Assembly: GCA_947581895.1 (NCBI GenBank)
Contig: CANPWE010000008.1
Span: forward strand, 1 to 46,428
From: an uncultured Clostridia bacterium
GTDB taxonomy: Bacteria > Bacillota > Clostridia > TANB77 > CAG-508
Length of the DNA: 46,428 bases
Direction of reading: 5' to 3'
Position 1 is the first letter of the stretch. Every line of letters starts with the position of its first letter. Positions 10,495 through 20,279 of the stretch are shown here, piece by piece. Made by a program: the position numbers and the translations under genes. Below the pieces are notes generated by a model. That model saw only the letters and a list, made by a program, of their open reading frames with translations. It did not search any database and was not told where the DNA came from.

Positions 10495-10655
10495 ATATAT
10501 TCCCCTCCTTCCGGTATAAACCTTACCTTATTAGGATGTGTTTTTAGGGGTTTCTTTTTTTTAACCCTTTTTGCATACGCATATAATTATACTCTACATA
10601 TGAAGCAATTGTCAATACAATTACTAGATTTTTCCAATTTTTGGGGCAACTTTAA

Positions 10656-10683
10656 TTGTCGAATTTTGTCAACAATTATCGAA
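10656..10683 (+). promoter_or_regulatory. Two Spo0A-box-like sites upstream of the 10730 CDS
   Basis: TTGTCGAA at 10656-10663 and TTATCGAA at 10676-10683, 20 bp apart; 0A-box consensus TTGTCGAA. Confidence 0.55.
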
Positions 10684-10729
10684 TTTTTTCATATTATATA
10701 ATATACACAATAATAGGAGGTGTATTTCT

Positions 10730-10984
10730 ATGGATCAAGAAATAGATATTTGCTGCTGCAAAAAAGCTAAAAAGAACAAAAAATGCTGTGTTGACTTAAT
10801 ATTATTTATATACTCACTCATACTTGCTTTTGTAATTGGAGTCTTAATTGGTGCTGTTACAGGACTATTTGCTGCTTTAGGAATAGGTGCTATTGTAGCA
10901 ATTATTGTAACTCTAGTAATATTCATCATCGTAAGAATTGTAACACTACTTTGTGAAAAAGATAATAAAAAAAATTGCTGTTAA
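10730..10984 (+). CDS. Small Cys-rich membrane protein of unknown function
   Basis: 84 aa; CCCKKAKKNKKCC N-terminus, two TM-like segments, NCC C-terminus; RBS aggaggtg; followed by a terminator. Confidence 0.75.
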   Translation: MDQEIDICCCKKAKKNKKCCVDLILFIYSLILAFVIGVLIGAVTGLFAALGIGAIVAIIVTLVIFIIVRIVTLLCEKDNKKNCC

Positions 10985-10995
10985 TTTTTCTAAAT

Positions 10996-11025
10996 CAAAC
11001 CTGCTCACAAATAGCAGGTTTGCTT
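10996..11025 (+). terminator. Intrinsic terminator
   Basis: aaacctgct cacaaat agcaggttt followed by gcttttt. Confidence 0.8.
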
Positions 11026-11063
11026 TTTATAAACCAACAACTCATTCCCCCTCCTATAGAGTA

Positions 11064-11336
11064 GCCCAAAAACCCTAGATAATAATTGGTCTCTTGGGGG
11101 GAAAATTATATATTACTTTAAAAATGTGGCTTAAGTGGGGACCGGCTAGCTACAGAGAGTTATAATTCCCCAGACCACCACCACCCCAAAAACGTATACA
11201 CACTCCCTCACTGCCACACAGCAATCCGACCCTCACGCTCAGGAATTATTACTCTCTGTGCGCTGTTGGGAAACATTTTTAAAGTAATATATAATTTTCC
11301 CCCCAAGAGACCAATTATTATCTAGGGTTTTTGGGC
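11064..11336. repeat. Palindromic element copy C: perfect 64-bp inverted arms around a 145-nt G+C-richer centre
   Basis: Arm 11064-11127 (gcccaaaaaccctagataataattggtctcttggggggaaaattatatattactttaaaaatgt) is the exact reverse complement of 11273-11336; flanks agagtag / cggctacctgcaaaagc are shared with other copies. Confidence 0.9.
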
Positions 11337-11449
11337 GGCTACCTGCAAAAGCAAAAAATCCCCCAAATATCATTTTTTTAAATTTTCCTATTGATTTTTC
11401 CCCAAAAAAATGATACCATAATACACATAATATCAAGTGTACAAGAGAC

Positions 11450-11670
11450 CAGTAATAAACATTATTTTACTCAGAGAGATTATGTTTGGTGAAAATAATC
11501 TAAAATAAGTTTATGAATCTACTCTTCAGCTTTTAGTGAAAACTAAACCTCCTAATGCAAGGTTACACGCATTCTAAAGATATATAATTGTTTATCAATT
11601 TATATAAATTAAGGTGGCACCACGATACAAAAAATCGTCCTTATGAACTTCATAAGAACGATTTTTTTAA
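11450..11670 (+). promoter_or_regulatory. T-box leader of serS with terminator
   Basis: T-box sequence aaggtggcaccacg (11611-11624); terminator aaaatcgtccttatgaacttcataagaacgatttttt; candidate specifier tct (Ser) in tgaatctactc. Confidence 0.9.
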
Positions 11671-11722
11671 TTACACAAACAAAAAAATATTCAAAAAATA
11701 AAAAAAGAAAGGAAGATGTTTT

Positions 11723-13006
11723 ATGATTGATATCAAATTTTTAAGAGAAAACCCAGATATTATAAAAGAAAACATTAAAAAGAAATTTCAAGACCACAAA
11801 TTACCTCTAGTTGATGAAATACTAGATTTAGACAAAAAAAATCGTGAATCAAAACTAAAAGGTGATGAACTAAGAAGCAAAAGAAACACATTAAGTAACC
11901 AAATTGGTAATCTAATGAGAAATGGTCAAAAAGAAGAAGCACAAAAAATAAAACTAGATGTTCAAAATATAAACGAAGAACTTGCTCAAAATGAAAAATT
12001 AGAACAAGAATACTCAGAAGAAATCACAAAAAGAATGATGAAAATTCCAAATATAATTCATGAATCAGTACCTATTGGTGAAGATGATAGCAAAAATGTT
12101 GAAATACAAAAATATGGTGAACCCAAAGTACCAAACTATGAAATTCCTTATCATGGTGAAATTATGGAAGCTCTACATGGCTTAGACCTAGATTCTGCTC
12201 GTAGAGTTGCTGGAAATGGCTTTTATTACTTAATGGGAAATATTGCAAGACTACACTCAGCTGTTTTAACCTATGCAAGAGACTTTATGATTAATAAAGG
12301 TTTTACCTATTGTATCCCACCATACATGATTCGTTCAGAAGTTGTAACAGGTGTTATGAGTTTTGAAGAAATGGATGCTATGATGTACAAAATTGAAGGA
12401 GAAGACTTATATTTAATTGGAACAAGTGAACACTCTATGATTGGTAAATTTAAAGGCCAAATTCTTCAAAAATCTGATTTACCTTATACTATGACATCTT
12501 ATTCTCCATGTTTTAGAAAAGAAAAAGGTGCACATGGAATTGAAGAACGTGGTGTTTATAGAATTCATCAATTTGAAAAACAAGAAATGATAGTTGTATG
12601 TGAACCAGAAGATAGTTACAAATGGTATGATAAAATGTGGTCATATACTGTTGAATTATTTAGAAGCATGGATATTCCAGTTCGTACTCTTGAATGTTGT
12701 AGTGGAGATTTAGCTGATTTAAAAGCAAAAAGTGTTGATGTTGAAGCATGGAGCCCTCGTCAACAAAAATATTTTGAAGTTGGAAGTTGTTCAAATTTAA
12801 CAGATGCACAAGCACGAAGATTAGGAATTCGTATAAAAGGAGAAAATGGAAATTATTTTGCACATACTTTGAATAATACTGTTGTTGCACCACCTCGTAT
12901 GTTAATTGCTTTAATAGAAAATAACTATCAACCTGATGGAAGTGTAGTTATTCCAGAGGTTTTACGTCCTTATATGGGTGGATTAGATAAAATTACTATT
13001 GATTAA
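11723..13006 (+). CDS. serS: Seryl-tRNA synthetase
   Basis: MIDIKFLRENPDIIKENIKKK start, class II motifs, SCSNLTDAQARR, TLNNTVVAPPRMLIALIENNYQPDGSV. Confidence 0.97.
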   Translation: MIDIKFLRENPDIIKENIKKKFQDHKLPLVDEILDLDKKNRESKLKGDELRSKRNTLSNQIGNLMRNGQKEEAQKIKLDVQNINEELAQNEKLEQEYSEEITKRMMKIPNIIHESVPIGEDDSKNVEIQKYGEPKVPNYEIPYHGEIMEALHGLDLDSARRVAGNGFYYLMGNIARLHSAVLTYARDFMINKGFTYCIPPYMIRSEVVTGVMSFEEMDAMMYKIEGEDLYLIGTSEHSMIGKFKGQILQKSDLPYTMTSYSPCFRKEKGAHGIEERGVYRIHQFEKQEMIVVCEPEDSYKWYDKMWSYTVELFRSMDIPVRTLECCSGDLADLKAKSVDVEAWSPRQQKYFEVGSCSNLTDAQARRLGIRIKGENGNYFAHTLNNTVVAPPRMLIALIENNYQPDGSVVIPEVLRPYMGGLDKITID

Positions 13007-13092
13007 TTTTGTAAAATAGTAGTAAACTTTTTACATTACTGAAAATAAATCATTATTTTATTTGATAAATTTAATATGGAGGTGAAAATAAA

Positions 13093-13674
13093 ATGATTAT
13101 AAAAAATCCTAAAATCGAAATATCAGCTACCTCTTCAAAACAATACCCTACTTCAGGATTACCAGAAATTGTATTAGTTGGTAAATCTAATGTTGGTAAA
13201 TCATCTTTTATTAATACTATGATTAATAGAAAAAAATTAGCTAGAACTAGTAGTGAACCTGGTAAAACAAGACAGATAAATTTTTATAATATGGATGACA
13301 AATTCTATTTTGTTGATTTACCTGGATATGGATATAGTAAAATGTCTAAAGTAGAACAAGAAAAAGTTAATCACTTTATTGATGAATATTTACATATTAG
13401 AAAAAATATTTCTTTAATCATTTTACTGATAGACATTAGACATGAGCCTGGAACTAATGACAAAATGATGTATGACTACATAATTCACTCTGGATTACCT
13501 TTTTTAGTTCTTTGCAATAAAGCTGATAAAATAGCAATAACCAAAGTACAAAATACAGTAAAAGATATTCAAAAAATTTTAAACCCAATTGGAGATTTTA
13601 CTTTCATGCCATTTTCTGCTGAAACAAAGATTTATTCTGATGATGTATGGAGTATTTTAGAAAAATATATTTAA
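13093..13674 (+). CDS. engB: Ribosome biogenesis GTP-binding protein YsxC/EngB
   Basis: GKSNVGKSSFIN, TSSEPGKTRQINFY, DLPGYGY, CNKADK motifs. Confidence 0.95.
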   Translation: MIIKNPKIEISATSSKQYPTSGLPEIVLVGKSNVGKSSFINTMINRKKLARTSSEPGKTRQINFYNMDDKFYFVDLPGYGYSKMSKVEQEKVNHFIDEYLHIRKNISLIILLIDIRHEPGTNDKMMYDYIIHSGLPFLVLCNKADKIAITKVQNTVKDIQKILNPIGDFTFMPFSAETKIYSDDVWSILEKYI

Positions 13675-13679
13675 AAATT

Positions 13680-13720
13680 TAGAAGAACAAGTATAATTAT
13701 AGTTACTTGTTCTTCTATTT
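13680..13720 (+). terminator. Intrinsic terminator after engB
   Basis: agaagaacaagt...acttgttcttct inverted repeat followed by attta. Confidence 0.65.
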
Positions 13721-13786
13721 ATAATAATATTAGTTAATTTTTTATATTATAGTACAATTTTCATAATAACAATATAAAATTTTTAA

Positions 13787-15538
13787 TTAATTATTTACTT
13801 TTAAAATAATATTTCCATTAGTAGAAGAATTAATTAAATTACTATCAAAATTTTTCATATAAGTATTATTATCAAAATTCATATTAAGAGTATAAATATT
13901 TCCTTCATCACTATTTCTTCCTACTCCTAAAATTACTGTACCAGTATATTTCTTTTCAAAACTATCAGTTCCTGTGAAACTAAACTCTGTATATTGTGTT
14001 CCAGCGGCAATATCATCATTTAATAATGTAAAATTATTTATTTTGATGCTATTAACTTCTCCTACAGATTGTTGTACAACTGTAGTTGTAACTTCTATAT
14101 TAGATATTTTTAATTCTTCATTTTCAAAACCAAATGTAATATTATATATATTTCCTATTTTATAATCCCCAGATTCATAGTTTTGTTCTCCAGAAGCTTT
14201 TAATGAATGTGTGTTTTCTTTTTCACTTAAATTATTATCTTTATTAACTTCACTATCCTTATTAGCTCCATTATTGTCTATAACCTCATTTTTATTAACA
14301 TCTTTTTCTTGTGTATTTTCTTCTGTATTAGAAACTGCTGTAACTTCATCAACAACTTGCTTATTTACATCTTTAAATATAATATTTTTATCTAACATAT
14401 ATATTGAATAATTATCTATTAACATTACAGAAATTCTTCCATCAGGATTATCACGTACAAATCCTGAAACACCATCTGCAAGACATTCTTCTTTTGCATT
14501 ACTTCTTTCAACTCTATAGAATTTGCTATCTTTATAAAAATATGCATATTTACTCTCTCCATTTACATGAAGATATGTTATATTGTTAACTGTATAATCA
14601 CCTTTTCCATCATCAGGAATTGCAGTTTTATTATGTGCATCAATATATTTTTGATTTAACTCATTATAATGTTTAGGTTCATTATCATACCAATTGTTTA
14701 CCTCACCTATTTCAATTTCTTTTCTTAATCCATCACTTCTTATTGCATTTACATATTCATAATCTGTATTAGAATATGAGTATTTTCTTGATTTTTGCTC
14801 AAATCCTACTACATCATCTAATCCCTCTAGCTTAGTTGACACAAAATAAAATTGGTTATTTGTATAACAATGTAAATCAATATATTCAACAGTTCCATCT
14901 TCCATTAAAAGAAATACATATGGTAAACCTCTAGATTCAATATGTCCTATAAATATATCTGAAACATCACTTGTTATATTTTCTACTTTATAACAATCTG
15001 TTGTATTAAATTCTTCACCAAATTCATTCCAATATTGTGATGTTAAATTTATTCCAATATCACGTTTACCTAACATATATACTCTTACAAAATTATCTTG
15101 TACATCTTTTAGAATCTCTACATTAGACATTTCCAATTTTTCATTTTGTACCAATTTTTTTCTATTATATGTTATTGTCTCTGTTTCTGTTTGTGCTTGA
15201 TTATTAAAATTATTTTTATCATTTTTATTAAAATATAAAACAGAACCTCCAACTAGGAAAACTGAAAGTGAAACAGCTGCTACACTTAATATTCTGCTAA
15301 ATTTTCTGTAAGAGTTCCCCTTAATTTTATTTTTTTCTGTATTATTTATATTATCTTTATAATTTTTGTTTAAGTCTTGCCTTGTATTATCCTTTGTTTC
15401 TTGTTTTATATTTTTATTAGTATATTGCTCTGGATTAAAATTAGCAAAAACAGAATTTGCTTTATCAGAAATTTTATCATCCCTTTTTAATTTTTCTTTT
15501 ATAATTTCATCTATTTGTTTATCTGTTAATCTATTCAT
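13787..15538 (-). CDS. Putative anti-sigma factor / sigma-associated membrane protein
   Basis: Large ORF immediately after an ECF sigma gene and overlapping it; N-terminal cytoplasmic helices, single TM (RILSVAAVSLSVFLVGGSVLYF), large extracytoplasmic part; start likely MNRLT at 15538. Confidence 0.6.
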   Translation of the reverse strand: MNRLTDKQIDEIIKEKLKRDDKISDKANSVFANFNPEQYTNKNIKQETKDNTRQDLNKNYKDNINNTEKNKIKGNSYRKFSRILSVAAVSLSVFLVGGSVLYFNKNDKNNFNNQAQTETETITYNRKKLVQNEKLEMSNVEILKDVQDNFVRVYMLGKRDIGINLTSQYWNEFGEEFNTTDCYKVENITSDVSDIFIGHIESRGLPYVFLLMEDGTVEYIDLHCYTNNQFYFVSTKLEGLDDVVGFEQKSRKYSYSNTDYEYVNAIRSDGLRKEIEIGEVNNWYDNEPKHYNELNQKYIDAHNKTAIPDDGKGDYTVNNITYLHVNGESKYAYFYKDSKFYRVERSNAKEECLADGVSGFVRDNPDGRISVMLIDNYSIYMLDKNIIFKDVNKQVVDEVTAVSNTEENTQEKDVNKNEVIDNNGANKDSEVNKDNNLSEKENTHSLKASGEQNYESGDYKIGNIYNITFGFENEELKISNIEVTTTVVQQSVGEVNSIKINNFTLLNDDIAAGTQYTEFSFTGTDSFEKKYTGTVILGVGRNSDEGNIYTLNMNFDNNTYMKNFDSNLINSSTNGNIILKVNN

Positions 15539-16082
15539 AAATATCCCCCTCACTTTTTATAATTTCATAAATTTTACTTCTAGCCCTAGAAAGTCTCGAT
15601 TTTACTGTTCCTTCAGGAATCTTCATTATATTTGAGATTTCAGTTACTGAATAATCATTGTAGTAATACAAAATTGTTATTGTTTTTAAATCTTCATCTA
15701 TTTTAGATAAAACATTTTCAATCAATGAATCAGAATTATAACTATCACATGATTTCAATCCATCATTTACATTATACTCATCTATATTTATTATATTTGA
15801 ATATATTTTTTTATTTTTATTAGCAATATCATATGATTTATTAATTAAAATTCTTATCAGCCATGTTGAAAAAAATTGATCATTTTCCAGTTTGTTTAAG
15901 TTAGTGTACACACTAATTAATGTATTTTGAATAGCATCACAAACATCATCTTCATCTTTTAAAATAGATTTTGCAACTTTGTACATCTTCAATTTGTTTT
16001 CTTCAATTAATTTATTAAATGCTTCATTATTACCTAATTTTGCTTCTTCTACTAAGTTCATTTTTTCATCTCCTTTTATCAC
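15531..16082 (-). CDS. RNA polymerase ECF-type sigma-70 family factor
   Basis: Region 2 (DVCDAIQNTLISVYTNLNKL..FSTWLIRILINKSYD) and region 4 (YYYNDYSVTEISNIMKIPEGTVKSRLSRARSKI). Confidence 0.9.
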   Translation of the reverse strand: MIKGDEKMNLVEEAKLGNNEAFNKLIEENKLKMYKVAKSILKDEDDVCDAIQNTLISVYTNLNKLENDQFFSTWLIRILINKSYDIANKNKKIYSNIINIDEYNVNDGLKSCDSYNSDSLIENVLSKIDEDLKTITILYYYNDYSVTEISNIMKIPEGTVKSRLSRARSKIYEIIKSEGDIYE

Positions 16083-16171
16083 TTGATTATTTATCCCTAT
16101 ACCTATTAGACAATATTTTTTCTTTATTGGTTCACATATTTTTTATATTTTATATAATTTTTTTAGATATG

Positions 16172-16227
16172 TAAAATAATTTCTATACTAACATTATTAT
16201 AAAATAATTTCTATACTAACATTATTT
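16172..16227. repeat. Tandem duplication, 2 x 28 bp
   Basis: taaaataatttctatactaacattatta repeated back-to-back at 16172 and 16200. Confidence 0.85.
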
Positions 16228-16234
16228 TTTTAGT

Positions 16235-16272
16235 CAAAAAAAAATCCAAATTAAATTTGGATTTTTTATTGA
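16235..16272 (-). terminator. Intrinsic terminator after rplQ (end of alpha operon)
   Basis: aaatccaaatt aaatttggattt hairpin with A/T tracts. Confidence 0.75.
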
Positions 16273-16278
16273 TTTTTA

Positions 16279-16812
16279 TTAAACTAAAGATAATATAACA
16301 ACTTCAGCTGAATCTCCTCTTCTAGGTCCTTTTTTGATTATACGAGTATAACCACCATTTCTACCTTCATATTTAGGAGCTATCTCATTAAATAATTTAG
16401 ATGTTAAATCTACATTATTTCCTTCATTATCAGCTACTTTATTTACCATTCTCATCATTTTTCTTCTTGCATTTAATCTTGATGGCATATCTTTTTGTCT
16501 TTTTTCAGTTGTTTCTTCTTTAACAACTTTTAAATATTCTTTACCATTTTTGCTTTTTGCAACTTCTGTAACTTTTCTACCATTGCTATCTAATTTAGCT
16601 TTTACTACTTTAGCGTCAACAGTTTCATAGTTATCTTTTTCTTTTACAGCTAATGCTATTATACTATCAGCCATAGCTTTTACTTCTTTTGCTCTAGCTT
16701 CAGTTGTTTCTATTTTTCCATGTAATATTAAATCAGTTAAAGCTGTTTTTAACATAGCATTTCTAATATCTGTAGTTCTACCTAACTTTCTGTTAATAGC
16801 CACTTTTTTCAC
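16279..16812 (-). CDS. rplQ: 50S ribosomal protein bL17
   Basis: [36 protein letters not shown]. Confidence 0.95.
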   Translation of the reverse strand: MKKVAINRKLGRTTDIRNAMLKTALTDLILHGKIETTEARAKEVKAMADSIIALAVKEKDNYETVDAKVVKAKLDSNGRKVTEVAKSKNGKEYLKVVKEETTEKRQKDMPSRLNARRKMMRMVNKVADNEGNNVDLTSKLFNEIAPKYEGRNGGYTRIIKKGPRRGDSAEVVILSLV

Positions 16813-16851
16813 CCTCTCTTTTTTATTAATAAGTTAACTTGATTTTCTATT

Positions 16852-17799
16852 TTATTCTTCTTCCTTAGCAAAACCTAAACCTAATGAATGTAATTTATTT
16901 GTTACTTCATCTAATGATTTTTTACCAAGATTTCTAACTTTCATCATATCTGATTCTGTTTTATTTGTTAAATCTTCAACTGTAGAGATATTAGCTCTTT
17001 TTAAACAGTTAAATGATCTTACAGATAATTCTAATTCTTCTATAGACATCTCTAATACTTTTTCTTTCTTGAATTCTTCTTTTTCAATCATTACTTGAGT
17101 ATTTTTTGTTGCCTCAGATAAATCTATAAATAGGTCTAAATGTCCAGTCATTACTTTTGCAGCTAAACTTAGAGCTTCATATGGTTTTAAACTTCCATCT
17201 GTCCAAACTTCTATTGTTAATTTATCATAATCTACCATTTGCCCAACTCTAGTGTTTTCAACTGAATAATTAACTTTTTTAACTGGTGTATAGATAGAAT
17301 CTATAGGAAGTACACCTAAAGGTTGATTGTCCTTTTTGTTTTTCTCAGCTGTATTGTATCCTCTACCCATTTCAGCTGTTAATTCCATTACTAATGAACC
17401 ACCTTCTGAAACAGTAGCTATATGTAAATCTGGATTTAATATTTCAACTGTTCCATCAGTAATTATATCACCTGCAGTAACCTCTCCTTCTTCTTTAATG
17501 TTAATTCTTAGAATTTTCTCCTCATTTTTATCAAGTTTTAATCTTACATTTTTTAGATTAACAATTATCTCTGGTACATCTTCTACTACATTTGGTATTG
17601 TAGAAAACTCATGTAATACACCTTCAATTTTCACACCAGTAATAGCACTTCCTGGTAGTGATGAAAGTAATATTCTTCTTAAAGAATTTCCTATTGTAAT
17701 ACCATAACCCCTTTCCAATGGTTCACAAACAAATTTAGCATAATTATTTTCATTGTCTATCTCTAAGCATTTAATATTTGGCTTTTCAAATTCTATCAT
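16852..17799 (-). CDS. rpoA: DNA-directed RNA polymerase subunit alpha
   Basis: [20 protein letters not shown] and C-terminal LGKKSLDEV. Confidence 0.97.
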   Translation of the reverse strand: MIEFEKPNIKCLEIDNENNYAKFVCEPLERGYGITIGNSLRRILLSSLPGSAITGVKIEGVLHEFSTIPNVVEDVPEIIVNLKNVRLKLDKNEEKILRINIKEEGEVTAGDIITDGTVEILNPDLHIATVSEGGSLVMELTAEMGRGYNTAEKNKKDNQPLGVLPIDSIYTPVKKVNYSVENTRVGQMVDYDKLTIEVWTDGSLKPYEALSLAAKVMTGHLDLFIDLSEATKNTQVMIEKEEFKKEKVLEMSIEELELSVRSFNCLKRANISTVEDLTNKTESDMMKVRNLGKKSLDEVTNKLHSLGLGFAKEEE

Positions 17800-17942
17800 T
17801 TTTACCTCCTAATAATTAATCATTTTTTATATTCAGTCTTAAAGTTAAAGTATATATTTAGTTTATTACATATGAATATAGTTTTATATTACATAATAAA
17901 ATATGCATAAATACAAACTTTTCTTTAATACACATACAACTA

Positions 17943-18539
17943 TTATTTTGAGTAAAGCTCTACTATTAAATGTTCTTCTACTGGGTAGTCAATTTCTTCT
18001 CTTGATACTTCAGCTAATACTTTACCTGATAAGTTATCTATATTTTTCTCTAACCATGTAGGTACTAATCTTGATGCTGTTTCTTCAACACTTTGTTTAA
18101 TTGTACCATTATCTTTTCTTATTTCTCTAACAGCTATTTCATCTCCTGGTTTTACTAGGTATGATGGAATATCAACTTTTTGTCCATTAACTTGAAAAGC
18201 ACCGTGTGAAACTTGCATTCTAGCTTCTGCTCTTGTTCTTGCATATCCTAATCTAAATACTACATTATCTAATCTACTTTCTAGTATTTTTAGTAATAAT
18301 TCACCTGTATTTCCCTTTTTGTTATATGCAATAGCAAAATATTTTCTAAATTGTTTTTCTCCAACTCCATATATAAATTTCAATTTTTGCTTTTCTTTTA
18401 ACTGAATAGCATATTCAGAAACTTTTTTATGTTTATTACCTGCTGGTTTACGATTAGATTCTTTATCAATTCCGATAACTGTTGGACTGATACCTAAATA
18501 TCTACATCTTTTTAAAACAGGTTCTCTATATCTTGACAT
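17943..18539 (-). CDS. rpsD: 30S ribosomal protein uS4
   Basis: LESRLDNVVFRLGYARTRAEARMQVSHGAFQVNG. Confidence 0.97.
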   Translation of the reverse strand: MSRYREPVLKRCRYLGISPTVIGIDKESNRKPAGNKHKKVSEYAIQLKEKQKLKFIYGVGEKQFRKYFAIAYNKKGNTGELLLKILESRLDNVVFRLGYARTRAEARMQVSHGAFQVNGQKVDIPSYLVKPGDEIAVREIRKDNGTIKQSVEETASRLVPTWLEKNIDNLSGKVLAEVSREEIDYPVEEHLIVELYSK

Positions 18540-18571
18540 TAATTTTCACCTTCCTTATTATTTTCATTTTA

Positions 18572-18970
18572 CTATACACGACGTCTTTTTGGTGGTCTAC
18601 AACCATTGTGTGGTATTGGTGTTACATCTTTAATACTACTTATTTCTAGACCTGCAGCTTGTAATGATCTAATAGCTGCTTCACGACCAGAACCTGGTCC
18701 TTTTACAAATACTTCAACTGTTTTTAATCCATGTTCCATAGCTGTTTTAGCTGCTGTTTCTGCTGCTTCTCCAGCTGCAAATGGTGTGCTTTTTCTAGAA
18801 CCTTTGAATCCTAATTGTCCAGCACTTGCCCAAGATAATGCATTACCTTGAACATCAGTTATTGTAACTATTGTATTATTAAAACTAGAATGAATATGAG
18901 CCATACCTTTTTCAATATTTTTTCTGTCTCTTCTTCTAGTAACTCTTTTTGTTACATTTTTAGTAGCCAT
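18572..18970 (-). CDS. rpsK: 30S ribosomal protein uS11
   Basis: [42 protein letters not shown]. Confidence 0.97.
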   Translation of the reverse strand: MATKNVTKRVTRRRDRKNIEKGMAHIHSSFNNTIVTITDVQGNALSWASAGQLGFKGSRKSTPFAAGEAAETAAKTAMEHGLKTVEVFVKGPGSGREAAIRSLQAAGLEISSIKDVTPIPHNGCRPPKRRRV

Positions 18971-18988
18971 TTATGTTTTACCTCCTAA

Positions 18989-19354
18989 TTATTTTTTACT
19001 TTTACTTACTAATTTTCTAGGACCTTTTCTTGTACGAGCATTAGTTTTTGTTCTTTGTCCTCTAACTGGTAATCCTCTTCTATGTCTTAAACCTCTGTAG
19101 CATCCTATTTCTGTTAATCTCTTAATATTAAGAGCAACCTCTCTACGTAAGTCACCTTCAACTACATAACCATCCATAGCATTTCTTATTGCTTGTACTT
19201 GGTCATCAGTTAAATCTTTAACTCTAGTATCTGGGTTAACACCTGCTTGTTTTAATATTTTTTGTGAACTTGGTAAACCAATTCCATAAATATATGTTAA
19301 TCCAATTTCTACTCTTTTTTCTCTAGGTAAATCTACACCTGATATACGAGCCAT
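18989..19354 (-). CDS. rpsM: 30S ribosomal protein uS13
   Basis: [51 protein letters not shown]. Confidence 0.97.
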   Translation of the reverse strand: MARISGVDLPREKRVEIGLTYIYGIGLPSSQKILKQAGVNPDTRVKDLTDDQVQAIRNAMDGYVVEGDLRREVALNIKRLTEIGCYRGLRHRRGLPVRGQRTKTNARTRKGPRKLVSKSKK

Positions 19355-19555
19355 TATTTTAGCACCTCCAAAATATTTTGTTTATTATTATTATTTGTTT
19401 ATTTTATATTTTATTAAAGGTGAAATGCATTAATATAATTAATTCGGATTTTTAATTATATTAATCTTTAACAAATATAAAATTTATATATAAACACAAA
19501 TTAAATAAATTATCAGCCGCTTATCGTAATTTGTGTTAATATCAGTTTCTTGAAA

Positions 19556-19669
19556 TTATCCTTGTCTTTGTTTGTGTTTAGGATTTTCGCATATTACTCT
19601 TATAACACCTTTTCTTTTGATTACTTTGCATTTTTCACACATTTTTTTAACTGATGGTCTTACTTTCAT
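19556..19669 (-). CDS. rpmJ: 50S ribosomal protein bL36 (not in ORF track)
   Basis: My translation: [37 protein letters not shown]; Cys-containing form. Confidence 0.97.
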   Translation of the reverse strand: MKVRPSVKKMCEKCKVIKRKGVIRVICENPKHKQRQG

Positions 19670-19710
19670 TTCACTACACCTCCTGTAATTTTTGTTACAA
19701 TAACCTACAT

Positions 19711-19820
19711 ATAGTGTTTGTAATAATTTAATGATGCGTGAGGTCAGACGTATAGAAATAACAGGCTAAATGCAATTTTATACATCTCACATCGCACCTC
19801 ATAAATTAATCAAACACTAT
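19711..19820 (-). promoter_or_regulatory. Long imperfect hairpin in infA-rpmJ spacer, candidate RNA element
   Basis: atagtgtttg (19711-19720) pairs with caaacactat (19811-19820); further nested complementarity inside. Confidence 0.55.
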
Positions 19821-19916
19821 TTGCTTTTGTATATCATTAAAATGAGGGAATATAGTTACTCCATCATTTTTCTGTATCTTATTAATTCTATTTTTTATTT
19901 TGCTATTATTTTAATC

Positions 19917-20135
19917 TTATTTTGCTCTCCATGTAATTCTTCCTCTTCCTAAATCATATGGTGATAATTCAACTTTTACTTTATCTCCAGGAAGAATTTT
20001 TATATAATTCATTCTAAGTTTTCCTGAGATATGAGCTAAAATTTGATGTCCATTTTCAAGTTCTACCTTGAAATTTGTATTAGGTAAAGTTTCAATAACT
20101 GTTCCTTCTAATTCTATAACATCTTCTTTTGCCAT
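19917..20135 (-). CDS. infA: Translation initiation factor IF-1
   Basis: [53 protein letters not shown]. Confidence 0.97.
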   Translation of the reverse strand: MAKEDVIELEGTVIETLPNTNFKVELENGHQILAHISGKLRMNYIKILPGDKVKVELSPYDLGRGRITWRAK

Positions 20136-20279
20136 TTTAACCTCCCAAAATTCATTTTTAAACTTATTTTTATTTTTATGTATTATATTTTTTATTAAAC
20201 TATTTGGCTAATTTTTCAAATTATAACTGACATATAATTCCAAATATTCGCATAATAGCTTTTATATTATATAATATTT

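Noticed and set aside
11239-11436. 65-aa minus-strand ORF (FAFAGSRPKTLDNN...)
   Set aside because: It reads through the right arm and junction of palindromic element C; better explained as a chance ORF in the repeat.
17327-17707. 126-aa plus-strand ORF inside rpoA, and similar plus-strand ORFs across the ribosomal operon
   Set aside because: Antisense shadow ORFs of strongly supported genes; composition reflects complementary codon bias.
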